Shown here: positions 20,801 through 32,768 of the stretch, one piece after another | How positions within the stretch are numbered: position 1 is the first letter of the stretch | Layout of the letters: every line of letters starts with the position of its first letter | Assembly (NCBI GenBank): GCA_001643675.2 | Contig: LSRY02000006.1 | Span: 1,242,501 to 1,306,500, forward strand | Length of the DNA: 64,000 nucleotides | Source: Monocercomonoides exilis | Lineage: Eukaryota; Preaxostyla; Oxymonadida; Polymastigidae | Direction of reading: 5' to 3' | Notes under the pieces: model-generated | The model's database searches: none | Seen by the model: the letters and a program-made list of their open reading frames with translations, nothing else | What the model was told of the DNA's origin: nothing | Program-made: the position numbers and the translations under genes

Positions 20801-22121
20801 GAGGCAGCCGCGACAGCCCAAACGCTGTGAAGCGGTGCACACGCAACCGCACCGCTACTGCTTTGTGCGTCTGGTACACCCACAGCTTGGGCAGGTTGCG
20901 CATGATGGAGTTCGGATTGGTGGAGTAGATGGCTCCCAGCACAGAGTCCACGCCAGCTCCGATAAACCCGCTGGTCTCGAGCACTTTCTTCATCAGCGCG
21001 CGGAGGACGACCTCCACCTCGACGTCCAGCCAGCGCCCGAGGATGAGGAAGAGCTCGGCCAGTGCAGCTAGTGCTGACCTGGCGAGCTGCGAGCGCAGAC
21101 TTTCCACAAGCCCCAGCACCGCCATCACCACCTCGTGCAGGCTCGTCGATAGCGCCCGCATCTCCGTGCCGCACTCACGCGCCACTGTGACGATGATGCC
21201 GAGCCCTTTGCTCTGCGTGGTCCACTCCTTCTGCCCAGTCATCGCCACCGCCTGCCGCAGCTCGGCGTCTGCACCACGTGAAATATCAGCCATTTCGAAG
21301 GAGACAGCTGGGTCGATAGAGAACAGCGCATCTGGGGTGAAGGTGGTAAGCGAAGCATCGGCGCCTCCAGAGGAGGAGAAGGGAGACGGTGTCGGATAGG
21401 GAGTTGAAGACAAGGAAGGCGACGATGATAAAAATGAAGACATTGATGTTGGGGTGGATGATGGATGCGTGTGTACAAGTGATGTGGGTTCTTGTGACAT
21501 GGGGGTAATTGACCGCGAGTCGGTACTGTTCAAAGAAGATGTAGCTGAAAGTGAATTCGACAGATCAGGAGTAATATGATTTGATAGATATCCAGCGTTG
21601 GTGATGGAAAAAGATGTAAGTGCGGAGGAAGCATTTAGTGCTTCAGATGAGGTATAAGATGAAGCAGATGAAGGAATTGAAGATTGAGCACAATGATCAC
21701 GATTATTCTTCAATCTCCTACGACAACTAAATCTTTGTGGAAGATATGGTGATGGAGGATGAAGTGTTGAACTCAATGAAATGTAACCAGTTGATGAAGC
21801 AGGTGCTGATAACGGTAAAGAAGAAGGTGGAGTTGTTGGAAAAGCGTTATATGTCGAAACAGCATCAGACATTGTTGCAGCTGTCGATGGATTATTTATT
21901 TCAGTTCCCGAACCAAACACTCCCAACGATACATACTCAGTATTATTTGGTGAAATGGAATTTGAAAGATCCATTGTTGAGGATATAGAAGAATGTTGAG
22001 ATGAATTTGAATATTGCAATGAAGGAGATGTTAACTGCTTTGCAACAGATGGAACATAAGAAATTGCTGCTTGCTGAGTTCTTGCTAGGTCATCGGTATT
22101 TTCTTTGATATCAATTGACAT
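17814..22121 (-). CDS. TOG/HEAT-repeat microtubule-associated protein (CLASP/TOGARAM-like)
   Basis: Cytoskeletal protein expected to bind tubulin and control microtubule dynamics. Two exons: 22121-18162 and 18065-17814, joined in phase 0 over a 96-nt intron (donor GTGTGT, acceptor CCCAG), 1,403 residues, TGA stop. Residues about 1-270 are Ser/Thr-rich and disordered. Residues about 275-445 form a CLASP-type TOG array (QKEWTTQSKGLGIIV, SQLARSALAALAELF, ALMKKVLETSGFIGAGVD), interrupted by a Ser-rich insert. A continuation at about 590-680 has REEARKEIYELLQRTNW. A long Ser/Thr linker with runs of Ser follows. A second TOG begins near residue 1074 (LPVALAELRSSSWIDRKAGL, then LIQRLSDPNTSVQLKAIELF) and ends in a basic helix. 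CLASP and the ciliary TOGARAM/crescerin families share this layout; I cannot separate them by eye. Confidence 0.8.
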
Positions 22122-22789
22122 TCAAATGAGAAAATTCGAATGGTAATTAAAAAATAAAAATCCTTTTCTCTCAATTTCAATAGAATCTTTTTTCAAAACA
22201 ATATATATTTTTTGAGAAGAAACTTGTAACAAGAATTATTCTTCAAAATATAATCGATGCAAAAAAACGAAATACATTTGATAAAATCAAAAGATATATC
22301 AGTAGATGCATTAGTCAAAAAAGTATAAGAAAATAAAGATAACTATTAATTTTGAAATCCTGAAAATTACAAACTTATTTCTGGCACCAATGGTAAACCA
22401 AAACTGTAAAACTTAGATTAAGGGTACATTTATTGAAGTTGTTGTCATTCTCCAATGGACTTCGAAACTAAGATATTATTCATATTTTATATATTTATTA
22501 TTATATTAACATTTAAAAATCTGGAATTGAAAAATTAAGTTCAAAAAATTTCTGAAATGGAATAACGATTTGTTCTGAAGTTCATGTTTGTGAAAAATTC
22601 AGAAATCAAATCACTTTAAGATACAATAATTCAACGAAACAGTTTTAGTCATATATTTTTCGAACGTGCGCCAAAATATTACGCAACTGATAACAATGAA
22701 AAAATTAAAATATAATGCGAAAACAATTACGAAATGAATAAGAAATTATGAATTGATGAAGTGTTAAAAATTAACAATATTATGTAAAT
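22122..22789. other. AT-rich spacer
   Basis: Between two minus-strand genes. No open frame or RNA gene recognised. Confidence 0.5.
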
Positions 22790-23074
22790 TCAGGTTTTCT
22801 GCTTGCGAGATATTGAAAGCTGTGCAAGAGCCTTTTCAGTTCGTTTATCCAAAATGGCCAACTTATCTTGAATATCACGTTTTAAGTCCATTGTCTCTCT
22901 CTTAGGGGTTATAACAGTAAGGTCTATTTGTCCATGCGTTTTTTTAATGATTTCCGTGTCAATTTCAATTTCTATCTTTGGAATTTCTGGCTTTGGTAAC
23001 ATCAGCTTTTTAAGACGAGGATCCCTGGGAGTGTAATTTCTAAAATGCAGCTTTGAATCCTTTGTATCACTCAT
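22790..23074 (-). CDS. CCDC12: Pre-mRNA splicing factor CCDC12 / Cwf18
   Basis: Small spliceosome component of the NineTeen/Prp19-associated set, acting in the nucleus. 94 residues in one exon, ATG at 23074, TGA stop. The Cwf18 family pattern is clear. LHFRNYTPRDPRLKK matches the conserved L-R-N-Y-x-P start. Next come IDLTVITPKRETMDLKRDI, matching the DL..L.P.K.DWDLKRD core, and KLAILDKRTEKALAQL, matching the K.L..L...T..AI..L helix. Shorter than the human protein (about 166) because the N-terminal coiled coil is missing. It fits a genome with many introns. Confidence 0.9.
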   Translation of the reverse strand: MSDTKDSKLHFRNYTPRDPRLKKLMLPKPEIPKIEIEIDTEIIKKTHGQIDLTVITPKRETMDLKRDIQDKLAILDKRTEKALAQLSISRKQKT

Positions 23075-24122
23075 TAATTTACAGTCGATTTAGATTCAAA
23101 AAACACGGATTAAAAAAGAAAATTATTATCTGAATCGATCTTACCATATCATAATAATTTATTGAATTTTAGCAATTCAGAAATAATTTTGCTTTCCATT
23201 TATATTAGGGATTTTGATTTTTTGAAAACAAAAAATAAATTTGTTAATGAATGAAGAATGCCACTCGCTTGTAATTTTGAATGTAATCAACAATAATTGG
23301 AAATTTTAAAGAAAAAAAGACACTTGATGCCTTATGAATGAATTCCTGCATCAAATTTTGCATTGTCAGCAACTTTATTAACTTTCCTCTTTTTATTGTG
23401 TTATAATGACATTCAGTTTTAATTTTTGAGACAAAATACTAAAAAAAGTATTTTTTTGATTTTTGAAAATCACAACTTTTCCTTTATCAAATCATTCTCT
23501 GTTCGTTAGTTTTCAAACCCCTTTCATCGATCAAACAACACACGTTCGGATTTGTCATTTCTTTATCATCTCATATTCCTTTTACTTTCATTCTAACTAC
23601 CTTTTCTTTTTTTTAACATTTTTTATATCATTCTTCAACATTAACTCATCTCGAACAACAGCGAAAATTGGAGATTTATTTTCTTATGCGGTTATTCATG
23701 CTAGTTCTTCATATCAATACGCTCCAATGACTTTCCTTCCATTCTCTTTCGTTTTGTTTTCATTCAGAATTGATATTGCAGGATATTTAATTATTGCAAA
23801 ATAGTTTTCTAGCTTCACTCAGATAACTCGAAAATGCTCAATTGATATCAAAGTTTATTTTATTGTGATAAAATGCTATCTCAACAATTATGAGTCGAAC
23901 TTTCTTTTATCAAATATTTTTCTCATTTATTTATCTTTTGATTCTTTTCATATATAAAGAACAATTACTCTTTTTCAAATAGTAGTCCAATTTATATTAT
24001 TTGTTTAGCACATTTTCTTTTGTAAGCTAAGCAAATAAGATGTTTCAGATTTCTGAACATATTAAAGATCATACATGATATTATTATTTGTAGCGTTAAT
24101 TTCTTTTTCGTAACCACAGATA
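23075..24122. other. AT-rich spacer between divergent genes
   Basis: About 1 kb separating the minus-strand CCDC12 gene from the plus-strand NMNAT gene. A 113-residue plus frame at 23463-23804 is Phe/Ser/Ile-rich with no domain and is not called. Promoters of both genes should lie here. Confidence 0.5.
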
Positions 24123-25157
24123 ATGCAAGCGGAGTCATCTTGCTTATTCAATTGGATAAAGCGTCCGACATGTTCGGATGAGAATCCAATAGTTATTTTT
24201 TTGAGCGGATCTTTTAATCCTCCGACAAATATGCATTTTCGAATTCTTGGTTTGTCTTGTTATTATGCAATTGTTTAAAATTTATATTACATTTTTTCCA
24301 TTTAAATTTATTCAAATATGAGAAATTGCGAAAAGAACATTGGAAATAAAAGGAAATTATACTGTTCTCGGAGGTATTATTTCTCCAATTGCAGTGACGT
24401 ATGGGAAACCTGGATTACTAGATGGTCCAACTCGTGTTGAAATGTGTAAACTTGGTTGCTTACACTCTTCATGGATAGGAGTTGATGATTGGGAAAGCGT
24501 TCAACCTGCATGGGTTCGAACTGCTGTAACTTTAGAAATACTTCATGAAAGACTTTCAAAGGTGCTTTTAACAAACGGTTTGATGTTGCATTACTTCAAC
24601 AACTTTTTAAACACGTCTATCAATTTTCTATTTTTAGATTTTTCAATTGCATTTGTTATGAGTATGGATAACCTTGAGGCAATGACAAATCCAAAAATTT
24701 GGGATCCTGCATTCGTTTGTCTATTACATTTAAAATTAAAGAAACAAAAATACTGAATTTGATGAATTATGTTGTTATTGCTTTATTTTAATTGGAAAAA
24801 TTTTAAGTTTCCACGCTTATTCAAGTTTAAGCTTGTGTGCTGTGGAAGAGAAGGCAAAAAATTTGAGGAAGTTGTTGAACACGAATCACTAAGGCCATAT
24901 AAGGTACGCGAATATTCTTAATTATTTATATCATTATTGCTATATGTTAAAAAAATAATTGCAAATAGGCCCAAATTTATAAAGCTTTTGAAGAGCCCAG
25001 GAACGATATATCGTCGACTTTTGTTAGAGAATTACTTGCGCATTCTGAGTCTGTCAGATACCTTATTCCTGACGAAGTTGCCTCGTTTATAGAAGAAAAG
25101 CAGCTTTACAAAGCAGTTGAAGATGAAAAGAAAGATGAAACATCCACTCAAAAATGA
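24123..25157 (+). CDS. NMNAT: Nicotinamide mononucleotide adenylyltransferase
   Basis: Makes NAD+ from NMN and ATP, the last step of NAD synthesis. Exons: 24123-24249, 24323-24577, 24638-24714, 24808-24903 and 24969-25157; all junctions keep phase, giving 247 residues (TGA stop). The eukaryotic NMNAT pattern is complete. IFLSGSFNPPTNMHFRIL is the nucleotide-binding GxFxPxTxxH motif, residues about 26-42. LEIKGNYTVLGGIISPI and LGCLHSSWIGVDDWES, ending in the substrate-binding W-ESxQP-type segment, follow. NDISSTFVR is the ATP-binding (S/T)STxxR motif at residues 197-205. SVRYLIPDEV completes the set. A short acidic tail ends the protein. The third exon (SIAFVMSMDNLEAM) replaces the usual LLCGxDLLESF and is divergent but in register. 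Confidence 0.93.
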
Positions 25158-25318
25158 ATGTAATATTTTTACATTGGATAAACTACTTATTGATATATAT
25201 ATTTTTGTTGAAAAATTGTTTGGAAGTTAACAAAGTGAATTTCTTAATCTTTTTGAATTAAAGTCTTTGATTTTTACAAAGAGATATATCTTTCCGAGAT
25301 TCTGTCAATTGTAGAAGT

Positions 25319-25578
25319 TATCGTTGTTTCACAATCTTCACTAATTTTTTCATGTCTTTCGTTTTTCTGTTAAAGATTTTTGTGTTCATATTTTCAGTTA
25401 TTAATTCTTCTCTTTCAACAAGCAGATGACGACTCAAGCTCAAAACTTGGATTGCTGATAACTGAAAGAAGTGCTTTATTTCTGGGGAAAAAATAAATTG
25501 CAAGTTAGCATTATACAGCGTCGCTCTTGAGAAAAGAAAAGAATTTTTAGAAATGAGATGATATAAACAAAAAGGCAA
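25319..25578 (-). CDS. Possible small helical protein (doubtful)
   Basis: A minus frame ending at 25319 codes for a coherent amphipathic segment (KHFFQLSAIQVLSLSR, then LLVEREELITEN and a basic KDMKKLVKIVKQR end). It is preceded by TTTTTTCCCCAG, a good splice acceptor. No upstream exon or start fits in the 30 bases left before the CCDC22 stop (25605). It may be an isolated last exon, an alternative end of the neighbouring gene, or chance. No family recognised. Confidence 0.25.
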
Positions 25579-25604
25579 AATTGTAAAAATAAAATTAGAC
25601 TGAT

Positions 25605-27748
25605 TTATTCATCATCGTCATCGTCATCGTCTTTAAGTTTCTCTCTCAACGAATCGTTCTCTTTCGACAAGGCATTGAGATCCCTAAAAAGAAATAATAG
25701 AAAATACAAACAGAAAAGATATTATGCATTCAATAAACAATCGATGATATTTATCAAATTAATGAATGAAAAATAAATAAAAGAAATAAAAAAAAAGCAT
25801 CAAATCAAACTTATTTAATTTCTCTATTTTCTCTGCTGCACCGTATCTGAGCTGATCATCTATCCTCTCTTTTGTGTCGAGAAGACGATTAGTATATTTC
25901 CCTATCTCGTTGTAAGTGGCTGAGAGCTTTCCATAGTTCTCATGGATAAGCACAAGCCCTCTGTAAATGTTCTTTGCAGCCTCATCACGATCGATCTTGG
26001 GGTCAGGCACTTTCGCAGCAAGAAAGATCATCTCGTCGGCATCGTGGAACACACGGTCCAGACGCTCTTCTGCTGTGTTCGAGTCAGACATCAGCGATTT
26101 CATGTCGTTTATGATCTGTTGAGGCAACGAAATAACAAATTGATGAAGAAAGTTGAAAAAAAGGGGAAAAAATGTGAAAATGATGAATATTGCAGAAACA
26201 AATATTATTTTTGAAATAAAATCCTTATTTGATAAACGCATGCAATACAACTGAAATACGCCATTTCGTTTTCTTTCTCTTTTCCTTTCGTAATTTCAAA
26301 CCTTGTTAATATCATTCTTCTGTGCGGTCAGGTTTGCATGCATTTCAGTAATCTTTCCAACATATTTCTGTCTCTCCGCAGTTTTATCCATTCCCTCGTA
26401 CTCTTGCTTCAACTGCTGTAATCTTGCCTGTTTTTTCTTTGCCTCCTCAATCAGCTGTGCCATTTCTGTTCTGACTTCCTTCAGTTCTTCAGTCAGTTTA
26501 TGAGACAGTGATTGGTCTCCTCTGTTCTTCTCCACACACTTGTGATACTTCTCAACCAACGGCCCGCGCACCTCTTCCCAGTCTGAGCCGAGCTGCTTGA
26601 TCTTGCTCATCGTCTTTTCGTTCAGGCGCGTCAATTCGCTCATGGCATTGTCGGGGTCCTTCAACATAGCCACAATCAGCTGCTTTTTCTTGATCTCGTC
26701 CTTCAGAACTGCAACTTCGTTTGTAGCAGATTGTAATCTCTCCACAAGCTCTCTCGCACGAGCCATTTCGGCTTCAACTTGACGTTGTGCTTCCGTTGTA
26801 GCAGCCTGGAATTTCTTGAGTCTTTCTTCACTTTCCTCAACTTTCTCTTCAAGTTGCTCTTTATCCTTAACATCATTCTTATCAATAGACACCTCTCCAG
26901 TTGGTTGTTCTTCTTGAGCAAAACGAGTCATGTGATCAATTCTTCCTCCTTGCTTGGAGTTTCTTTGTTTCTTTAATGCATCAGAAAGTGAAAGTAATGT
27001 GCTCCTTTCCATTGTGTCTAATTGATCAAACATTGCCTTAGATACAGCACGAGCAACAACAGACACAGCTGTCTGTATTTTCTCTTTGCGCTCTTTTTCA
27101 GCTTTCTCTTCTCCTTTTTGATAAATTTCATTTTCTTTGTCCTTGTCAATTCCTTCATAAGGATGAGAAAAATGTCTTTTAAAGTGGCAAAACAGAGGAG
27201 GCTTTTGAAGAAGTGGAATGTACCATGGATCGAAAAATGATTGTCTTACAGCTTCTCTCATTTGTCCAAGTAACGTTTGCTCTTTTTAAAGTGTAAAAGC
27301 ATTTCTCACAAAAATGATGAAAAATATTTCAAACCTTGAACAATTGTTTCCGATTCCTTTTGCTCCGCACGTGGTAATTTTTCAATAAGAAATGAAATGA
27401 ATTTCCTTGTATCAGTTTGGTTGGGATACGTAAACAAATCATAAGTACATTCTCCGTTATATCCAGAATCCTAAAAATTAGTTTATTTTTAAAAATCTTT
27501 TTGGAAAAAAATAAAACAAAACAAACTTTCATTGCTTTCGCAATTGATGAGCAGTATTTAAATCGTTTCACTCCATCTGGTGGAACAGTGAGGGGAATTT
27601 CCAAATCTGAATCAATCATGTTCAGAATAACTGCACAGCAATTCATCAGAACTTCTGGGGTAAATTGAGCACAGCTGGTAATGTCACTATCAACATTGCA
27701 CCCAGCCTGCCGAAGGGTCATAATCATAATGGCATCGGCATCATCCAT
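25605..27748 (-). CDS. CCDC22: CCDC22 homologue (Commander/CCC complex)
   Basis: Coiled-coil subunit of the CCC part of the Commander complex, which recycles membrane proteins from endosomes, partnering CCDC93 and COMMD proteins. Exons: 27748-27527, 27470-27335, 27281-26302, 26115-25811 and 25683-25605; all junctions keep phase, 573 residues (human about 627), TAA stop. The N-terminal calponin-homology-like domain starts MDDADAIMIMTLRQAGCNVD, matching the diagnostic MEEADxILIHSLRQAG start, and continues CTYDLFTYPNQTDTRKFISF. The coiled coil runs from about residue 190 to 540 (LKDEIKKKQLIVAMLKDP, QLGSDWEEVRGPLVEKY, VGKITEMHANLTAQKNDINK). The C-terminal helix LDRVFHDADEMIFLAAK matches the family end. 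It finishes with an acidic DDDDDDDE tail. Confidence 0.9.
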
Positions 27749-28299
27749 GATAGGTTGTTTCTTTCTCTATTTTGATCATAACCATTATGTTAAAGACAAA
27801 AACATCGAAATGGGGCGAAATATTTTCATTTATGAAAAAAACCGTGTTTTGTTCCAAACTTTTTCTGCTTTCAGATCATTATTTGTTTAATGTTCTCATG
27901 CGTAAATGTGTAGCAAAATTAAAAAAATAAGTTAAATATTGGAAAATGGTGCATGGAACAAAATTCATGAAGCAAAAAATTTCATCACAAATCATTGAAC
28001 TAATGATTTAACAAAATTATTGTTATTTATTTGAAAATATTGGATATACAGTTTTTATGAAGTTAACAAAGCCATTCAAAAAAATTTTTTCTAAAAAAAC
28101 AAAAAATTAATGATTAAATTGTATTTAACAATTTTCAGATTAACCTATGCCAACATTTTTCGAAAATTGAAAAAAATAAGTCATAACAAACAAAAAATAT
28201 TGCTTAAAACCTTTGGTTAAGCTTTAATAATTTCAATAAAACATTTAAATTTTCTCAAAGTTTTTTTAATAAAAAAGAGAACATTGAAATCAATGTCAA
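27749..28299. other. AT-rich spacer
   Basis: Between UFD2 and CCDC22, both on minus. No gene seen. Confidence 0.5.
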
Positions 28300-31200
28300 T
28301 TATCTTGGCAATGCATCAAACTCTGCCTTTTTCTTCTTTATCCACTCATCTATTTGCGCTTTCAGTTCGACGTCTGCGAAGAAAAGTTATTTTTTTTTTT
28401 TAAAATTATTCATAGATAAATATGGAAAAAATATTTTTATTTAAAAAATTAATAAAATAGAATTAACATTCAACGATTCAAAAACAAATGATTGACAAAC
28501 CTGGACTAATCATTTCCTTTGTCAAAGGCTCGTTTGTGAACGGATTCTTTCCAGTGGTCAGTATCGTTTTCATGATCACATCCTTGTCCATTGTTATTCC
28601 TGCCGACACTTTATATGGGTCCCTCATCAAAGTATACACCATGGGATCGAGAAACTCCGAAGGGCAATCCACATCCAGCTGGCCCTCGAGCCACACGTCG
28701 AAGTCGTTCGTCTTCGAGAGCGTGGACGCCTGCACCACCAGCTCAATCATCGAACGGAACGCTGACAGCTCAGCATTGCTGCGTGTTCCTTTGACAGTGA
28801 CAATGTCACACAAAGTGGCAGCATCGACGCTGCTGAACGGGATGGCGTCTCGCCAAGCCGCATTGATAAATTCTGATGGATGAGAAATGTCGTAGTCAAA
28901 CAATATCTCCACCTCTTCCTCGTCATCATCATCAGACATCGAAGAAGAAGATGACGAAGAAGAAGAAGATGATGATGATGACTTATTTTTGCCAGCAGCG
29001 GACTTCCGAATGAACGGCATGAATACTTCATCAGGTGCCACACGAGAAAGCGCCAGAAACAGATCAAACAGCAGCCCCACCAATTTCAGAGGCTTCCAGT
29101 CGATCTGGCTCGGGTTGGACACTCTCATTTCAGCTGCCTCTTTTCCCACAAGTTTCGTCGTCAGCCTGTTCATCACAGGAACAATCGACGCAAAGTCCTG
29201 CCGCTCCAGCAGCAGCACAGGGCCTACGCGGCAGAGCTGTATAAGACACTCCATAAATCCATAGGTCAGCCTTATGTTCCCTCGGGCAATGCTTATGTAC
29301 CGCCCATACGCCTCAGCTATTCTGTGGTCTTCTTGTGACGCAACAGCAACACTCGCTGGCTTCACTGCATCTTCCAGCTGGTGCAGATACGTGATGCCCT
29401 CAAACGCGTTCTTGAAGCACTGCTCCACATCCCCCGCCAGCCGCGAAATAATCCTCACAAATGTGAATGGCCCTGTCGCCACAACACGCTCGCCTGTCTC
29501 ACTCACGCTGCTGTTGCCGATGATTGATCCACCTGAGCTGTTCAGCAGATGCACCACTTCAGGTCCCAATCTGTCGTGCACAAGCAGAATGCGCAAGGAA
29601 GAGCAGAACTGGAAGCGCGTGTGCAGCCGCTGCAGCATGCTCGACTCGTCCGCAGAGACCAGCTCGATGTTCGGGAAGTACGACAGCAGCGCCCGCGGGA
29701 ACAGATGCAGCACCGCAGAGTGCGACAGGAGCGTGTTGCACAGCATCTTCCGCCGCTGCGCATCCAGGTCTGGATCCCGCGCCCGCTGCTTCCGCTTCCG
29801 CCTCGCCTCCAGCTGCCGGCTCCGCTTCTCGATCCGCTCTTCCCGCAGCTTGTTCATCTGCTCAGGGGTCAGCCCTTGTTCCACTGAGATGTCTGTCTGA
29901 TCTTCTTCCTCTTCCTCTTCTTCTTCTTCCTTCTCGTCATCAGCTAGCTCAATCGGAGGCACCAGAATCAAAGTCAGCAGACTTCCGATTTCTAGTACGA
30001 TGTGTGGATATGGCAGGATTTTGCTGTTGAACAACAGGAAAGCGAAGAGATGGAGAATGTTTTTCGCGTTCGACAGCGACGAGATGGTGGAGCGGTTGAT
30101 CATCGATGCCCGCAGCACCTCTATCATGTCCTCCAGTGCAAAGAGCGGCTGGCATCCAAACAGCGGATGCCTCCTCATGAAGCTTTCAGCAGGGTCTGCT
30201 TCTCCCTCAGAAGGTGCAATTGAAAAGGGCGGACGCGCTTTTGGAAGAGGAGCACGTGCTCTGGAATCTGCCTGAGATTGGGGAGAGGGTGAGGAAGACG
30301 GAGACAAAGCAGAAGAAGTCGTTGAAGCGGAGCGTGGAGAAGCAGAAACAGAAGCAGAAGGAGAAGCCGAAGGAGAGGCAGAAGTGGATGAAGTGGGAGA
30401 CACGTGATAGACGCTCGAGTCATTTGGGTCAGGAATGGACGGCGATATCTCTCCAATCTCGCGCAGCAGGAGCCATGCATAGAAGTCGTAGAACTTGATC
30501 ACATCAGCCATCAGCGTGCTGTGTGCGTAGATGCTGTCGCATGCCCTGCACGTCTCCATCAGCTGCTTGACGGGATACACCCGCGCAAGCACCTCTTCTG
30601 CTTTGCCAGCGCCCATCTGTGCCAGCGCCGGGTGCAGCTGCGAGGCAGAGATGTTGCGTTCAGGCAGGCATGCACAGGAAGGGAAGTCGTAGAAGACAAT
30701 GTCCTTCTCCACGGGGGGAAGCTGCTGGATCATCGAGTTGAACGTCTGGATGTTCTTGTCGTAGCGAGCAAGCGACGTCACCAGTCCCACGTGCAAGCAG
30801 TGCAGCGTCAGGAAGAAGTACTCACTTACACGCTCGAAGCGGATCGTGCCTGTTGCGCTCTCTTTCTTCGCCCTTTGCTCCACTGCTGCTTTGATAGCAT
30901 CCATGTCTGAATGTCTCGCGATCCGCTCTTCGACTCTGCTGAGCGAGCGGCCGGCGAGGATGGAGTAGCTGAGGTCGATCTTGTGCCACAGCTGGTTGTC
31001 CCCGCGGATGAACCACTGGCCTCTCGCTACGAGCTGCCGCAGTTGTTGAGGCTGCGTCTCTGTTGTGGTGATAACACCGGCGCTTAGCGAAGTGTAGGCA
31101 CTCACTGGAAGCTCTTCGAACTTCGCGGCTGAGTCGTGCGATATCTCCACAAGCGAGGAATGTGAACTGACAGAAGAAGAAGAAGAAGAAGATGATGATG

Positions 31201-32768
31201 ATGATGACGACGATGATGGAGATGCATCAGATCTTCGCGCATAGCCGTAGACGCTGCTCTTCTCGCCAGCCTCTCGAATGCCGCCGGCGTATCCTTCCAC
31301 CCACGGGATGGGCAGGAAGCGGTCGCAGATAGAAATCATCGCCATGCACATGTTCACTGACATCGCATCGCTCGATGCCAGGCGGAAGTCAGACTGCATC
31401 TTCAGCCTTTCTTTGTTCGCCACGCAGAAGCAGTCCAGAAAATGAAGCAAGTTGCTGCTCAGCCCTTCCTTCGGGTTGACTGCGAACTCATTCTCGCTGT
31501 GTGATGCTGAAGCGCCTGAAGAAGAGGTAGCAACCAGACCTGAGGAAGATCCGCACTGCTCCAAAGGAACATTCCCACGGAGCATATTTGTGAACAGCAC
31601 TCGGAGCGACGTCCACTGCCCTTCCATCATCTGGCCGTACCGCTGCAGCGTCGACCGCAGCCAGCTCGTCGTCAGCGGGCTGCCGCTGCTTCCGTGCGAT
31701 GCGACGACTGCAACTTTCCCGTCTTTCCGCTCTTCCACAGAGAAGTTTGGAGAGCTCAGCCATTTCTGGCAGAAAAGCGGGTTTTCGGGAGAAAGCGGAG
31801 TGGTGCATATTAAACTCATCAAAATGGTGCGAGGAAAAATGCACTCGTTCAATTGATATTGCAGAAGTGGTGCTGACGACGGCTTCAAAGATGTAACAGT
31901 ATAGCGAGATGCATTCACATATTCTGAGTCTGGAAGAAACAGTAGCCCAGGCCATGCTGCAGCTCGTGTCGCAAACGTAACGTTTCGCATAACAAATAAA
32001 AATGCATCTAAATAGCCTTCGGGCATTTCTGGAAATGCGGCTTTTGCAAATTGTGATTTGAATGCATTAATCATTGGCTGAAAGATTGTTTCGAAAATTG
32101 TTGAGTCATTCTGCTCTTTTTCCGTCTCAACAATAAATGCAATAAGCTCATCAAAATAAGACGTGGTCACTGTTAGGCCCCGCTCTTTTTTCATAATAAT
32201 TGCTAAAAGATCTTCAGATCTAAAAAGAGCATTCAACTTACGAAAAACAATAAATTGAACAAAACCCATTGCATTCAACAAAGTTATCTGGAAATTGAAG
32301 TGCCATTACAGAATAATTGATTAGAAATCGTTTTGCAGCTGGATATAACACTTGAAGATCTTGTTTCTTTGCTGCATTGTACTAAACAATAAAAAAAATA
32401 ACATTGACAAAGAAGAATAGCATCCAGGAAACAAAAATTAACATCACACTCCATGGGCCATTGATCGCTCTTCTTCTTGTGTAAGGCGATTCCAAGTCTG
32501 AATCATGTAGTGCAACGGCTTTACGGCTTTAAGAAAAAGAAATGCAATTTTGAAATAAAAATATTCATACGATTATCACCAGTCAGCTTTTCCAATATTA
32601 TAGTCTCTATGTCTTCAATTTTTAAAACTTTTGAAATTATAAAGACGATTATCCATGTCAAAAGATAAAAACTTTGGGGAAAAAAGAAGCAATACTTCTT
32701 CCTTTCACAGGCTCATAATCAAAAATGTTCTCAATGAGGATAGAAGTCCATAATGATTGTGATGTCAT
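28300..32768 (-). CDS. UFD2: Ubiquitin conjugation factor E4 (UFD2/UBE4), U-box
   Basis: Ubiquitin ligase that lengthens ubiquitin chains on substrates, working with Cdc48/p97 in protein degradation. Exons: 32768-32696, 32627-32571, 32526-32450, 32381-32266, 32219-28501 and 28373-28300; all junctions keep phase, 1,371 residues, TAA stop. The Ufd2 core covers most of the protein (PLHYMIQTWNRLTQEEE, RFLINYSVMALQFPDNF, FYDFYAWLLLREIGEISP, DWKPLKLVGLLFDLFLALS). The C-terminal U-box reads EFLDPMVYTLMRDPYKV, then MDKDVIMKTILTTGKNPFTNEPL, and is completed by DVELKAQIDEWIKKKK across the last intron. Low-complexity inserts break the core: Ser runs near 28910-28985 and 31150-31235, a Ser/Ala/Pro repeat near 30290-30400, and an acidic run near 29895-29945. 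These make it longer than typical UBE4 (about 1,000-1,300). Confidence 0.93.

Noticed and set aside
23463-23804. 113-residue plus-strand frame
   Set aside because: Phe/Ser/Ile-rich low complexity, no domain, lies in an AT-rich spacer between divergent genes.
32220-32241. A 22-nt micro-intron in UFD2 (GTAAGT...TTTTTAG)
   Set aside because: It keeps frame, and a second 22-nt option upstream also does, but a 46-nt intron (32220-32265, donor GTTTTG) gives a better Ufd2 match (PDNFVECNG joined to SEDLLAI) and fits the other intron sizes.
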